From positions 372,001 to 436,000 of the forward strand of contig JAZKJV010000301.1 in the NCBI GenBank assembly GCA_037367405.1: DNA of 64,000 bases, written 5' to 3'. The notes below the pieces were generated by a model. The model was not told the origin of the DNA, did not search any database, and saw only the letters and a list, made by a program, of their open reading frames with translations. Within the stretch, counting starts at the first letter, position 1. Each line of letters begins with the position of its first letter. Of this stretch, positions 37,201 through 47,773 are shown piece by piece. A program made the position numbers and the translations under genes. The stretch is from Ottelia alismoides. Taxonomy: Eukaryota; Streptophyta; Magnoliopsida; Alismatales; Hydrocharitaceae.

Positions 37201-40200
37201 CTACTCTTGGGATCCTCCTCTCTGTTGTTGTGGTACGGGACTGGTCGCTTTCCCAACTTGATCTCAAGAATGCTTTCTTATATGTTGATCTGCAAGAGGA
37301 GGTTTATATGCAACAGCCATATGGGTTTGTTGCCGGGGGTGTCATAAGATATGCATACTTCTAAGGGTATTCATGGCCTTAAGGGGAGTCCCAAAGCACA
37401 GTACGGAAGCTTTCAGACTTGATAGAGTAGCAGGGCTTCAAGAGAACGGCCGCAGATCGCTTACCCTTTGTACATAGGACACTACGAGGTATTCTTATCA
37501 TCATGGTTTATGTTTACGACATCATTGTTACAAAAGATAACTTACAAGGTATCAATGAGACTAAAGAGTTCCTTCGACAATAGTTTGTCATCAAGGTCCT
37601 TAGCGAAGTACGAAAATTCCTTGCGTTTGAGTTTTTCAGGAACTGAAGAGGCCCTATGATGACTCAGAAGAAGTGCGTTAGTAACATTACAGACATATTA
37701 AAAGGATGATAAATTGTAAACTTGGCACTACTCTTATGGATTCCAACAGGAATATCTATGATGATTGACACAAATGAGGTGGACGAGAGGAGATATAGGG
37801 AGCTTGTCAAGAAGCTTCTCTATATGACTATTACTAAGCCATATATCTCCTTTATAGTGAGAACGTCAATCAGTTTATGGAGCAGCCACGACAGGTTCAC
37901 ATGGATGCAGTCCACATAATCCTAGACATCTGAAGTCCTCTCCATGCATAGGGTTATTGTTCAATAGAGGGGCATCTCTTATCATCACGACCTGTATAGA
38001 TGCGAACTATGCAGGATGCCAAAAGACGGGATGTCTACATCTGATTTTGCGATCTTCACAGGGATTTCAATGGTTACACGAAAAACCCAAAAGCAAACTA
38101 CAGTTGCTAGCTCAAGTGTTGTATCCAAATACGCAGGGGATCACAGAGATAGCATGGATTCCATATGTTCTGACTAACCTATCTATTGATACACCTCTTC
38201 TCATACAATCATACATGATAATCAAGTTGCATTATTCAGTACCAACAATCCAACTATCCAAGAGAGGACCAAACGCAAGAGGTAGATTGTCATTACGCAT
38301 GATACATGATATAGAAGAGCTTCAACGCTAACTCCCACATCAAATCAGGGAAACAGATAGCAGACATTTTCACCGAGGCCCTAGCAAGGGGGTCGTTCTA
38401 AAAGTGTTGTTCCAAGCTGAGCATGATTGGCATCTATGCCCCAACTTGAGAGAAGCGTTGCGAGTAATTAGCATATAAGTACTTATTTATCTCTTTTGCA
38501 TTTTGCGCTCTAGGGTTTCTCATCCCTCTATAAAAGAACTTTATGGCATCCTGAATAATCAATACAATCATTTCTTTCCACATATCAATAAAAAAAGGAA
38601 AACTACAAGCAAGCTAGATCAAGAATTGTGATATAATTGCTAATGCAATTCTACCATGTCTATGAAAGGACATGTTGAGATAACAACTTGAAATAATGAA
38701 GCTTTTGATTGTTTCAAATTCCTAAAATAACAAAAAGTTATTACCCTTTTATATTAAGATTGACAATATCCAAAAATATTGAATCACAAGCATTTAACAA
38801 GCCCTTGTTTTGACTACACAATATAACATTGCTTCCTAAATTCTTGATTAGCGATGCTAATTGAATTGAAGCATCTGAATTCAATTAAAATTTGTTTAAA
38901 AAAAGATAAATATGAAATGTATTGAACTAAATATGAATTTGACTTGTAGATTTGAATCCCAAATGAATCGAATCTGAATAACCTTGAATTCGTTCAGTAA
39001 TAATTGGATTTGATTCAACATTTATATACATATATACGCATGGATATGTAGATGTATGCGTATGTGTATGTTTTTTTAATCAAGTGTGCATGTGTAGGTG
39101 TAATATACGTGCATGCATGCATATATGTATGAATGTGCTTATGTATGTAATCTATTATTTAACAACTAAAAGTGCACACAAGAATAAAAAAAATCCAGTA
39201 GGAAACAACATATATATAATATTCTTCTCATGATTCCGTGCCTCACAATTATTTCCAAGTTTCTGCATTCTCTATCCCAATTTTTCCTTCTCTTTTTATT
39301 CTGTATAAAATATTCATAAATCTTAGAGTAGACGGTGGCACCCTATTTCCAACAGTAATTGCATTACGTTGAGTTTCTCCTTGATGCCTTTCATGGTATG
39401 TGCCCTATCCAGTAATCCCTTCACCGCCTTCTTGTTTTGTTGATTATTGTCCTTACATGACAATCCAAAGTGATGGCTATCATTGTCAAGACTATATTGA
39501 ACATCACATGAATAATCACAAGTTTTTCTCACTATCATGTAAGATGTGACTTTTTATATCAAAAATCATGTGATTCATAGCTTTAGTTTCCAGACACATC
39601 AATTAAAGCTTGCTAAATTATTTGTTATTATCCATGTTTCAGATTATTAGTTTGTATTGATTTTCTATAAGAGCTTGGACTTATCTAGCTTCAACATGTA
39701 TTGGTAATCATAACACATTCAACTTTTTTGTCGGTAGTATTATAACCCTTTCAGTAGCTCTTATATAATTATATTTTATTTGTATATCTCTTTCATTATA
39801 GAAAAAAGAGTAAATTTATATTGCAATGGACATAAAATAAATGTAAACATTACGTGTTCTTATGATATAGTTATTCAATGGATATTTTCTTTAGTCGTGT
39901 AGTTTTTTAACTTATCTTAGCAGTATACCAAAATAGAATAAAAAAGATAAAAACTATAAAATTATAATATTCATGAATAAAATAATTATACAAGCTTTAA
40001 AACATCCATTATTTCGAATTTGAAATAAAATAAATCAAATTTGAATGTTTGAAAATCAGGTTTGGTTCGAAATTTTATAATGAATTGAATTTAAATTTAA
40101 ATCCTGGTGGATTTGAAGGTATTCAATTCGATTAACACTCCTATACTTAATGTTGCGGAAACCACAAACAAGCACTAAAACAATTTCAATACATACTACA

Positions 40201-42097
40201 TTAAAATCTATCTAAATTGCTGCTAGTAGAGAAAATAAATGGCATGCATCTAAAACTTTTTGTGCGAAGTTATATGGTGTCATACCTTTGAGATTACAAA
40301 ATCATGAAAAAGTAAAAGTGACCAAGATATTGTCGATGTCGTGATAAATATTTGTTCCTAACAAGTAAGAAGTTTAACGAGTAAGATGAGGATAAGCCCT
40401 AGTGCTTTCGCATCAAAAATGAAAAATCACATCATTATATTGTATTCAACTTCTTCAGCATCAAATCCCATCGAATAATGACCTAAAATAGATGGTATTT
40501 ACTTTTAAGTTGTTTCTTAACTAAAGTCAGGTGGAAATGAAATTTAGAAACATTGGTAATTAAATATCAAAGACTATATACTCATTGGTCTTCACTCTGC
40601 GCTGATCTAACTAAAGAACTACCAACTATGCAATATAAGAAAGATTATCTTGTAAGCTAAAGATTATAACTAGTGCGCCCAGTAATATGGCTTACATAAT
40701 CATAATATGCAAAATCAGTAAGTTTTCTATATAAAAATACACATGATATATTTAAAATAATAGATCATATAAATAAACATATATGATTACATATAAAGCA
40801 GTATCTCTTTCATATTCAGTGAATAATATCAATGGCATGTTAAGGACTCGTTTGGTTACCAGGTTACTCGGGGTAACTTGATCTACTTCCTGCATCCTTT
40901 GGGTTGGAATTCCATCACAAACCAATGTGACATCACAACCTAACCCAGTGACCAAATATGCCCTAGAGGCATTGACCCCACATGGCACGTCAACATCATG
41001 CCATTGGCGATGTTACACTCCAGATAAATTAGTCCCGACCATACATGCTACTGAACAGCAAGACGCATGTCACGAGGTTGTGATTAACGAATGAGAAGTC
41101 AGCCCCATGTGGCAAGTAGAGATCAGCTACTCAGAGAACTGATGAGATACATACCTCGAGGCTCCAGCTATGGAGAGGTCAGGAAGATGCACAACTCATT
41201 GAAAAGAACGCTCCGAGAAGATCTGACATACTGGGGTACTAACAAGTACAATGGATATGCCGACGCAAGCAAGCAAAGCCAATGTGAGAAGCAAGCAGAG
41301 GTCGTGTTAAGCCAAGAAACCTACTTGTCTTTACTTGTATTTCTGGAGCGCGGCTCCTCGTAGTCCGAGTGCCTGGGCTGTCAATGACGAGCCCTTGTAC
41401 CCTTGATAGTTAATTGCTAAGTGAAAATCATTACACCTCCAGTGTTGGGAGCTTGCCCTCAACCCCTGTGTTTGCTCTCGCTATGTGAATCGATTCCTTC
41501 CATAAAAGAAAGCCACTAATACAAACACCTACCATCAGGATAACCTTGACTTTGCGCCAAATACGTGAGCACCGCTACGCTGGAGAATTGCAATTCACGC
41601 AATATATACAATCTCCTCAATCCATTGCAACGGAATCATATGGATCCATACTAAAAACTAAACCGTAAGCGGCAAAAACATAGAAATAGGAAACAGGAGA
41701 TGATGAAAGAAAGCCCTTCTCGTTTACCAGAGACTGAGTAATTATACTCGGGAGAAGCAAAGAGAATCCCATCAGCATCGCGTATCTTCCGACGAAACGT
41801 CTCGACCGCAGGCGGATACGCACCGTCCGCCTCGAGATCGGTGTTGAGGAACGGCAGGGCGTCGATCTCCACGTGCTCTATCCTCAATCCGGCGATCGAT
41901 GACTCCTCTCCGCAAAGCTCGATCGCTGCAAATTCTCAAGGATCACGCCAGAAGGAAAACCCTAACCCATTGGAAAAAGATGACCACAGTCTCCGATGCT
42001 CACCAGCACGGACGAGGCCGCGGTTGAAGGAAGCCTTGCGGAGAGAGCCGCAGATGGCGACGATCTTTAGGACAGGCGCGGCGGAGAGACTCGACAT
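31276..42097 (-). CDS. NQR: NADPH:quinone oxidoreductase (NADPH-dependent FMN reductase), with a 10-kb intron
   Basis: Flavodoxin-like soluble enzyme; the family performs two-electron reduction of quinones with NADPH using bound FMN. Exons are 42004-42097, 41728-41925 and 31276-31589, joined by GT-AG introns of 78 bp and about 10.1 kb; the 606-nt frame gives 201 aa, near the usual plant length of about 195. Residues 17-25 (GSLRKASFN) form the phosphate-binding loop for FMN. SPEYNYS at 89-95, NAIDWASRP just after, and GGSFGGGR at about 123 are the flavin- and nicotinamide-side motifs. The exon 2/3 junction restores SVSAPLKN exactly. The start is the ATG at 42097; the longer upstream frame is not family-like. 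No disabling change is seen. The second intron holds foldback, LINE, copia, SINE and hAT insertions, so transcription must cross 10 kb of repeats. Confidence 0.93.
31829..32107. mobile_element. Foldback element near NQR exon 3 (copy 1)
   Basis: Left part (ATGGGACTGCCCCC, then CACCATGTATGTTCATC and CGTCAGAAACAATGACTCCTAC) and right part (TTCGAATGACATATAGGAGG, GGATATACATGGTGAT) are worn inverted copies of each other. The same element, better preserved, sits at 42386-42720 beside the first exon. Confidence 0.65.
32191..32313 (-). pseudogene. L1-type LINE ORF2 start (endonuclease), truncated
   Basis: The minus strand from 32313 reads MNLFTWNARGLGRPEKRTAM, then RADLVLLQE, then a stop after 40 codons. 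This is the beginning of the apurinic-like endonuclease domain of plant L1 LINEs (WNxRGLG..LQE). The frame is broken, and the foldback element at 31829-32107 follows about 90 bp further on. Confidence 0.75.
32314..33959. other. Intronic DNA, partly LINE-derived, otherwise unassigned
   Basis: The C-rich segment 32314-32740 lies upstream of the L1 ORF2 start and could be its ORF1 region, but I could not confirm a zinc knuckle. 32740-33960 contains C-rich and AT-rich segments with only short, unfamiliar frames. Confidence 0.35.
34186..34598. mobile_element. hAT-like MITE splitting the copia gag
   Basis: Ends CAAGCTTGTAAAAA and (inverted) CAAGGTTGCAGAAA. The arms carry CGATTAGTCGG-type motifs in both orientations. 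Flanking octamers ATCCTTGC and ATTGTCGC match at 5 of 8. The gag reading (ILAKL on the left, SQARNETKIMQL on the right) resumes across it. Confidence 0.75.
35991..36033. repeat. 43-nt perfect palindrome
   Basis: Two perfect 21-nt arms (35991-36011 and 36013-36033) around a single T, at the boundary between the copia integrase remnant and the tRNA-derived SINE. Confidence 0.95.
36034..36215 (+). mobile_element. tRNA-derived SINE (Au-like)
   Basis: Starts with a tRNA-like segment (ATGGTCTGTTAGTAGTACAG as A-box region, GACCAGGGTTCAAATCCCCC as B box), then a body with GGGGTTGCGTTAGGTAGTCG. The tail is AAGAATCCATGTAGCCGACC..ACTCATAGTGACATAAGGCTTAG, resembling the tails of Au SINEs and of RTE LINEs. 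The body is non-coding. Confidence 0.7.
37030..38340 (+). pseudogene. Copia reverse transcriptase and RNase H remnants
   Basis: Readable pieces include GNVDFNKVRLVARGFTQTYG, then DLKNAF..EEVYMQQPYGFV, a VYVYDIIVT-type segment replacing the YVDD box, and FRELVKKLLYMT / DANYAGCQKT in RNase H. Multiple stops separate them. Confidence 0.7.
38447..38590 (+). repeat. Remnant of the copia 3' LTR
   Basis: Follows the ACTTGAGAGAAGCGTTGCGA polypurine-like junction. Contains CCTCTATAAAAGAACTTTATGG (TATA region) and CAATACAATCATTTCTTTCC. The right end is uncertain. Confidence 0.5.
38849..40143. mobile_element. hAT-like non-autonomous element, 1.3 kb
   Basis: Ends TAGCGATGCTAATTGAATTG and (inverted) TAGGAGTGTTAATCGAATTG. 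Flanking octamers TTCTTGAT and TACTTAAT match at 6 of 8. The arms are rich in GAATTCAAATTT-type motifs; the interior is AT-rich without a transposase. Confidence 0.7.
40844..40963. mobile_element. Tourist-like MITE, 120 bp
   Basis: Ends GGACTCGTTTGGTTACCAGG and (inverted) GGGCATATTTGGTCACTGGG, preceded by TAA and followed by TAG. Lies in the NQR intron. Confidence 0.6.
40964..41727. other. Intronic DNA next to NQR exon 2
   Basis: The stretch 41030-41500 reads like the non-coding part of an old LTR retrotransposon, with no paired repeat, and contains a 90-codon frame (41091-41363) without family motifs. 41500-41727 is the 5' part of the intron. Confidence 0.35.
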
Positions 42098-42385
42098 GGG
42101 GAGGTCGATATCGCGATCGATGTCCTTCCGCTTTTGTGCCGTTGCGAGTGGGCGCGCAATGGGTGGAGCGCTTGGTGGGGCCGTGGGAATGAGGTGTTCC
42201 TTAAAAAAGCTAACCCCGAGATGTCTAACGTGAGTTAAATTGGTCGGGGGTAACATCTTTTTAGGTTTTGGTGTTTGGATATAGAGTTAAATTGGAAGTG
42301 CATCTGTTTTAAATTTGTTGTGATATGATTGTATTGAACTTTGGAAAATGAGTACAAGTGGGGTGGTTTATAATTTGGGTCATAT

Positions 42386-42720
42386 GTGGCTGCCCCCGCC
42401 TTATTTGGGGAATTTTTTTTATTTTTTTTTTGAAAAATAACACCATGTATATTCATCCCTATATCCCTCCTATATACCATTCGAATTTCGTCAGAAACAG
42501 AGACTCCTACGGCCTCCATCCGGACAATAATTTTTTAACGGTAACAGGATTTTTTTAAATCGATACAATCGAGATGGAGGCCGTAGGAGTCTCTGTTTCT
42601 GACGAAATTCGAATGGCATATAGGAGGGATATATGGATGAATATACATGGTTTTATTTTTCAAAATAAAAAATAAAAAAAACGTCGAAAAATGGGGCGGG
42701 GGCAACCCCATTTTTCCTTA
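42386..42720. mobile_element. Foldback element upstream of NQR (copy 2)
   Basis: Two arms of about 150 bp pair almost throughout: CACCATGTATATTCATCC.. / ..GGATGAATATACATGG, the 20-odd bp around CGAATTTCGTCAGAAACAGA, and ACTCCTACGGCCTCCATC / GATGGAGGCCGTAGGAGT, around a roughly 50-nt loop. Outer ends GCCCCCGCC and GGCGGGGGC. It lies about 290 bp upstream of the NQR start codon. Confidence 0.85.
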
Positions 42721-42807
42721 TAATTTTTACATGATATGATGTTATAATATATTATTTTTTTGATTGAATTGATAAAAGAGAATTGATTTATTTAAAAGGT
42801 AAAAGTG

Positions 42808-43271
42808 GGACTCGGGTCCTCATTTTTCAAAAATATCATGCTCAGGTCGGGTCGGGTCCGAACCCGAAGTACAAATGGGTCGAGCATGGACCCCTCATAT
42901 TTCAAAATATCATATTAGAACTAAATTATGGGGCATGTATTTATAGTCATAGGATATCCAATATTTCCTTCGTCCATGAATAGTAATATTATATCGTAAT
43001 AATACATCCAATATTCATATTCATATGTTATGGATGAACTATATCCATAACAATAAATTGGAATCAAAGTGCAAATTCATGGAATCAAAATAAGTGCGGG
43101 CTGAGCCCGGCCTCAACCCGAGCATGACCTTGCGGGCTTTGGGTCGGGTCCGGGTCCTCGGTTTGCTAAAAAAAGTGGACCTCAACCCAGCTCAAGGCCC
43201 ATGGAAAATTGGCAGGCTCGGGGCGAGCTTTCCCGAGTTGGACCGGATCAAGCCTAATGCTCAACCCTAGA
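42808..43271. mobile_element. Truncated hAT-like element (relative of 3397-4269)
   Basis: The right end CAAGCCTAATGCTCAACCCTA matches the end of the 3397-4269 element (CAAGCCCAATGCTCCGGCCTA), and the GGGTCGGGTCCGG-rich arms are shared. A proper left terminus is not visible. Confidence 0.55.
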
Positions 43272-43823
43272 TGTGATGTCACTATGATTGGTGATGTAAT
43301 ATCAACCAAAGAATAGAGAGGAATAAATCGAGTTATTCCGAGATAACTCGCTTACCAAACGGATCCCGGATTGGGGATGGTTGGCACGTTTCTGATAATT
43401 GTTCGATCTATCTAAGTCGAGCAAATCAAGTCTACTCTGAAATTAAACTTCATAATCAAATTCAGACTTTAGGGACTCGATAAGCTTCCAAGTCCAAACA
43501 TGTTGATTTGAACTTGAACTTTTAACTCATGAGTCTCTTGATGAAGCTTTTGTAGGTTGATGTTGCATTCGTTGTTTGTAAACTTTCTTCAAAGAAATAC
43601 TTGAACTTACTATGAATCTCATTACTGATAATAATGTTTGATACTCTTTTATAGTACGTATAAATGTGGTTATTCGTATGTATGTGATAAGAACTAGAAA
43701 CTTTTGACATGTAATGCAAGTATATATAAATATCACACTACTTCAAATAACATGCATACCGCATCATTTCTATTCATTCAACTCGACTCAATAACCTTAA
43801 TGAGTCATTTATCCGATTCGGGC
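43272..43823. other. Non-coding stretch
   Basis: About 550 bp downstream of the START fragment. GAGTTATTCCGAGATAACTCG (about 43331) is a short hairpin. No gene recognised. Confidence 0.4.
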
Positions 43824-44369
43824 TCAAAAACCCCCAGAAGCCACCATCTCTTTTAAAATGCTCCAACCCAAAGACTCATCTAGGACTTCGAGGGCATGTT
43901 CCACTTCTGGGCTTACAAAGTCTCGATTTTCTCTGTGATTCACGAGGTCAGCACCAGTAGCCACTGGTTGAAATCCTACAGTCCGTGCATCTCTCTCTTG
44001 TTGCTCTTCCTCTATCTCGTTTTCAAGTGCATCATTCGTTACCGCGCTTTGTGGTGTGCTTTCGGCCACAGTTTCTTTGTTCATGATCATATCGGTTTTT
44101 GGATAATATAGTCTCTCACGGATCCGAACATACATATCTTTTCGTAGAGCATCACTGTATGACTTGTCACCAGCTGCAACTGCAGCAACTGCCTGTGATC
44201 ACAATGCTCGTCAGTGAGTAATAAAAAGAAATGTTACAGGTCAATTACTAAGGAAAATTTTACAACCTTTGTATATAGCTTGTGGCCATTTCCTATGAGC
44301 TGTCTCGCGACAAAGTTTATTAGCCATGGCGGCATGAAGTCGATCTTCAGATCTATGTTTGCTATTGCC
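43824..44369 (-). pseudogene. 3' part of a START-domain lipid-transfer protein gene
   Basis: Two exons in frame, 44267-44369 and 43824-44192, with correct GT-AG borders, ending in a TGA. The first reads AIANIDLKIDFMPPWLINFV then ARQLIGNGHKLYTK; the second starts AVAAVAAGDKSYSDALRKDM. This is the C-terminal portion of plant START/polyketide-cyclase-like proteins (lipid binding and transport; the PPWL.NFV.RQL.G.G..LY motif closes the START domain). The remaining C-terminal tail is acidic and low in similarity, ending LGWSILKEMVASGGF. I find no earlier START exons upstream within the next several kb. It is either a gene with distant 5' exons or, more likely, a truncated copy; the sequence present has no disabling change. 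Confidence 0.7.
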
Positions 44370-44699
44370 CTGCGCAATTAAAACACTGTTGGTTGAGCTT
44401 TATCATTCCCTTTGGGAATGAAAGAAAGAACAACATCGTAGGTACGCCTATCATGGACAGCGCCAAGTAAAATTTTGATTATGGAATGAAAGATAACATT
44501 TGGACACCCTTCAGAAGCTGAGATTTGGAGAAATGTGGTAATTTGGGATCAATTGCAGCAAGAAAAATTGGAGATAAGGTGCCAATCTCAGATAACTAAA
44601 AACCAAAAAAATAGAATAACTTGAACCCAACGAGGCAATAATGGTTGCAAGAACAAGCAGGCTAAAATGCTCCATTAGCAAGCAAATAAGGTAATGTGT

Positions 44700-44893
44700 C
44701 TATTGTGAATACTGGAAGCACACACAAACACGATCAATCACACAAACACGAAGATACACGGATTTACAAGGTTTATCCGTAATTGGGTTACATCCTTGGG
44801 CAGCGGCGATCGGTTTTCACTATGTGGAGAAAGAAGAATACATAGGATATTGAGATCCCTAACCCTATGGAGTTTATATATTACGCCCGTATA
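44700..44893. repeat. LTR fragment, family X, copy 3
   Basis: AATCACACAAACACGAAGAT, TTTATCCGTAATTGGGTTACAT, GGGCAGCGGCGATCGG, TTTTCACTATG and CCCTATGGAGTTTATATATT follow the order seen at 12741 and 14990. It ends abruptly at the displaced exon copy. Confidence 0.55.
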
Positions 44894-44903
44894 AATCCCA
44901 AAG

Positions 44904-44948
44904 ACCCCCAGAAGCCACCATCTCTTTTAAAATGCTCCAACCCAAAGA
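44904..44948 (-). repeat. 45-bp displaced copy of the START-fragment terminal coding sequence
   Basis: Identical over 45 nt to 43830-43874, the last coding portion of the START fragment, in the same orientation about 1.07 kb away. It joins the truncated LTR X copy with a few bases between. Confidence 0.9.
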
Positions 44949-46573
44949 GCAGCTCCTTCCTCCTCCTCCGCCCCCCTCATCAGAGTACCTTCGGAGCTCA
45001 CCGGAACACGTCGGATCGATGATCCAATGCTGTCACCATGTAGAGAAGGTTGAAATCACCCACGTATACGGGTTCACATAACCAGCGGAGCACCGAACGC
45101 GTTGTTTCTCCATGTAGAGAAGGTCGAGATCAGCTTTATTAGAGCCTCTTATTATGGTGGAATTGGGATCTACCTCTTAAACTTGTTGCTATAAATGATT
45201 GTCGGATTCATAAGCTTATCACAATACTGTTACTGGACAAGGAGACTGTAGACACGGAATAAATGCATAGAAGGTGAATGATAATAGAAACTGTTGATGG
45301 ATATCATTGGCTTACATGTTATATGAAAGAATGAGTACTCTCTTTCATTCTTTACCTACCAGTAAATTGATGACTGTTTGACCTTTTGCCATATTTTTTT
45401 TGGATAAACAGAACTTGAATGAAGTTGTGATTGGATACTTTGGCATATAATTAGTATGTCAATTATCGTATTCTCCTGGAGATACTCTAATTTTGAGACT
45501 AGAGTGTATATCTTATAGAATATCTCAGAATTAAGGAACATATTGTTGTATTAAAAGATTGTATTTAGATTTTAATTGGAAAATCTATGTAATTACAATT
45601 AGAGTTAATTTGGTTTCAATTGCGAAACCAAATAGCTTGGAGGGAAAGTTGGGAATTCTTAAATTTAAAACATGATAAAGTTTGGGTGGAAGTTTAGTAC
45701 TATACCTTGGAGTTCTAAACTTTTGTTGGACTTATATGTGAGTTCACACCTCAAGCTCTTGTAGTAATAGTAGAGAGGAGGAATGGAGGACCACACACGT
45801 GCGCACGCGCTCTGTCTCTGTCTCCGTCTCGAGAGAGTCACTTCGGATTTCGATACTTTTGCTGCAGGTTTCATTTGGTAAGTCGATTAAATTAATCACA
45901 CGATTAATTTGGTAAATCGACTAAAATGGGAATCCAACTGGCTCTGTTTCTGTTGTTCTTCCTCTCACGGACGAACGTCTCTCTCTCTCTCGTTCGGCTA
46001 CAAGTCCTATGAGGTACAATCCAGGACGATCCTGTTGATGTGCGCCTACGAAAATCGTGTGTCGTCGTATCTTGTGAGCGGATCGTCAGTATCATACGCA
46101 CCGGTATTATGGGGGCGATATCCTCTCTAAGGACAGTCCATTTCATGGACGCTTCGGTGACTTCTAATATAATCTCTCTTCTATTTTGTTTGCCGCAATT
46201 TGTTTATTGCTTTATCCTTTCTGGATCACGCCCTGTTTTATGTTTCCGTTTGTTTAGTCGGTTCCTGCTTGCATATCGTAGTCGGATAATGGATTGAAAA
46301 TGTATAACATTAATGACGTTAATCTGTAATACGTTTATTTACATTCATTTGGATCCGTGTATTTATTGTGTTTTATGTGCTTGGTTGATCCTGTTTACAA
46401 CACATATTTTAAAAAAGGGGGGTCACATGTTAAGAAGTCCCAGTAACTATGAGATGGTATCATTCTTTCTTACTATTGTTTACGACTTGGGTCTAGACTC
46501 CAGTCATTGTCAAGGAAAATTAACTACAAATGGTTGGCATTATACATTGCGGATAAGAGAGAGCCACAGAAAA
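44949..46573. other. Non-coding DNA with a possible LTR
   Basis: 44949-45120 is C-rich with two AGAGAAGGT(C/T)GA phrases. 45560-46250 has features of a plant LTR: a GTTTCAATTGCGAAACCAAAT inverted repeat, CT-rich leader and the phrase AAGGACAGTCCATTTCATGG. No partner LTR or coding region was found. Confidence 0.3.
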
Positions 46574-47773
46574 TCTATTACTACTACTATTAGTGAGTTT
46601 TCTCCTATCCTCATGCCACGTGGCAGCCTATTTTCTCTCTTGCCTTTTTTCCCGTGCCCTTAACTTCTCATTCCGACTCTGTCGGTCTCCTCTCTCTCTC
46701 CAATAAATTTAACCCTATCCGCAACTCTCTCTTTTCCCCCTCTTCTCTCTCTTTCTCTCTCTATCCACTTTCTCCCCCTCGATCTCTCTCTTTCTCACTT
46801 TCTTCTCCTTATTTCTCTCCCTCTCTCTCACGATAGATCTCCCTCCCCTCTCTCTCCACACTCGATTTATCCCCCCTCTCTCTCTATCCGTCTTTTTCTC
46901 CCTTCCCACTCTTTATCTTAATATTCTCTCTCCACCCTTTACCTCTCTCTCTCTCTCTCCAATAAATCACGTTTTATATCTCATTTTCTCTCTTTAAATT
47001 TAAAGATATATTAATTTATTAATTCAATAAGGATAAAAACATATATTATTCACATTCTTTATAGAATTTGAAATATTATAATTTTTTAAACTGTTGTTAT
47101 AATTTTAGATCTATTAATTTGGTAAATATTTGTAATTTTTAAAACTACTTCTGACATCATTCATAATAATAAATTTTTAGTGGTAAACGAAATAAACTAA
47201 TTTTGAATCAATATATACACATTACATAGTACAAATAATTTAATATTTAATACAATTAACATTTTCAATAACCATGATATATATTATAATTTTTTTAAAT
47301 TGTTATTATAATTTTAGATCTATTACTTTGGTAAATATTTGTAATTTTTAAAACTACTTTTGACATCATTCATAATAATAAATTTTTAGTTGTAAATGAA
47401 ATAAACTAATTTTGAGTCAATATATACACATTACATAGTACAAATAATTTAATATTTAATACAATTAAAATTTTCAATAACCATGTACTTTAATATTTGT
47501 AATTTTTAGTTATATTCGAACATTTTATTCTTTTCATTGCTCTTATTTCGATTTTATGTCAATTATTTATTACAGATAATATTATCGTTTAAAGTATGAA
47601 AAAGAAGCATTCTAATTGAAAAATATATTTTCAAGATTAACAGAATTTCTTTGCAATATGCTTCTCCATACTTCTCATATTATGCGCTTAATATGATTTT
47701 ATATTCTTACCTCCTAATTTCATACATTATCTTAAAAAACACTCACGCCGCGAAGCGCGGGTATACACCCTAG
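46574..47773 (+). mobile_element. Non-autonomous Helitron, 1.2 kb
   Basis: Begins TCTATTACTACTACTATTAG and ends CCGCGAAGCGCGG (hairpin 47748-47760, 5-bp stem and 3-nt loop), 9 nt, then CTAG. It sits exactly between A (46573) and T (47774), with no target duplication. These are the classic Helitron terminal features. It contains a long CT-rich stretch (46650-46970) and a 208-bp tandem duplication, but no Rep/helicase. Confidence 0.9.
47074..47485. repeat. 208-bp tandem duplication inside the Helitron
   Basis: Copy 1 (47074-47281) and copy 2 (47282 to about 47485) are very similar AT-rich units, sharing for example TTTAGATCTATTA and TTGGTAAATATTTGTAATTT, and ending CAATAACCATG. Confidence 0.9.

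Larger units (their letters stand above)
33960..38590 (+). mobile_element. Decayed Ty1-copia element inside the NQR intron
   Basis: Plus strand, opposite to the host gene. Gag remnants (about 34040-34185 and 34600-34690), a protease-side frame (35227-35436, with WIVNSEATNHLCG where WIVDSGAT is normal), integrase (35603-35956 and 36280-36762), reverse transcriptase (about 37030-37650) and RNase H (37720-38340) follow in order with many stops. A hAT MITE splits gag and a SINE splits integrase. The end is marked by GGCATCTATGCCCCAACTTG (before 38447) and an LTR-like sequence. A 5' LTR was not found. Confidence 0.8.

Noticed and set aside
41091..41363. 90-codon frame in the NQR intron
   Set aside because: No recognisable motif, surrounded by apparent retrotransposon non-coding DNA.
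46654..46909. Frames in the CT-rich part of the Helitron
   Set aside because: Translations of simple (CT)n sequence.
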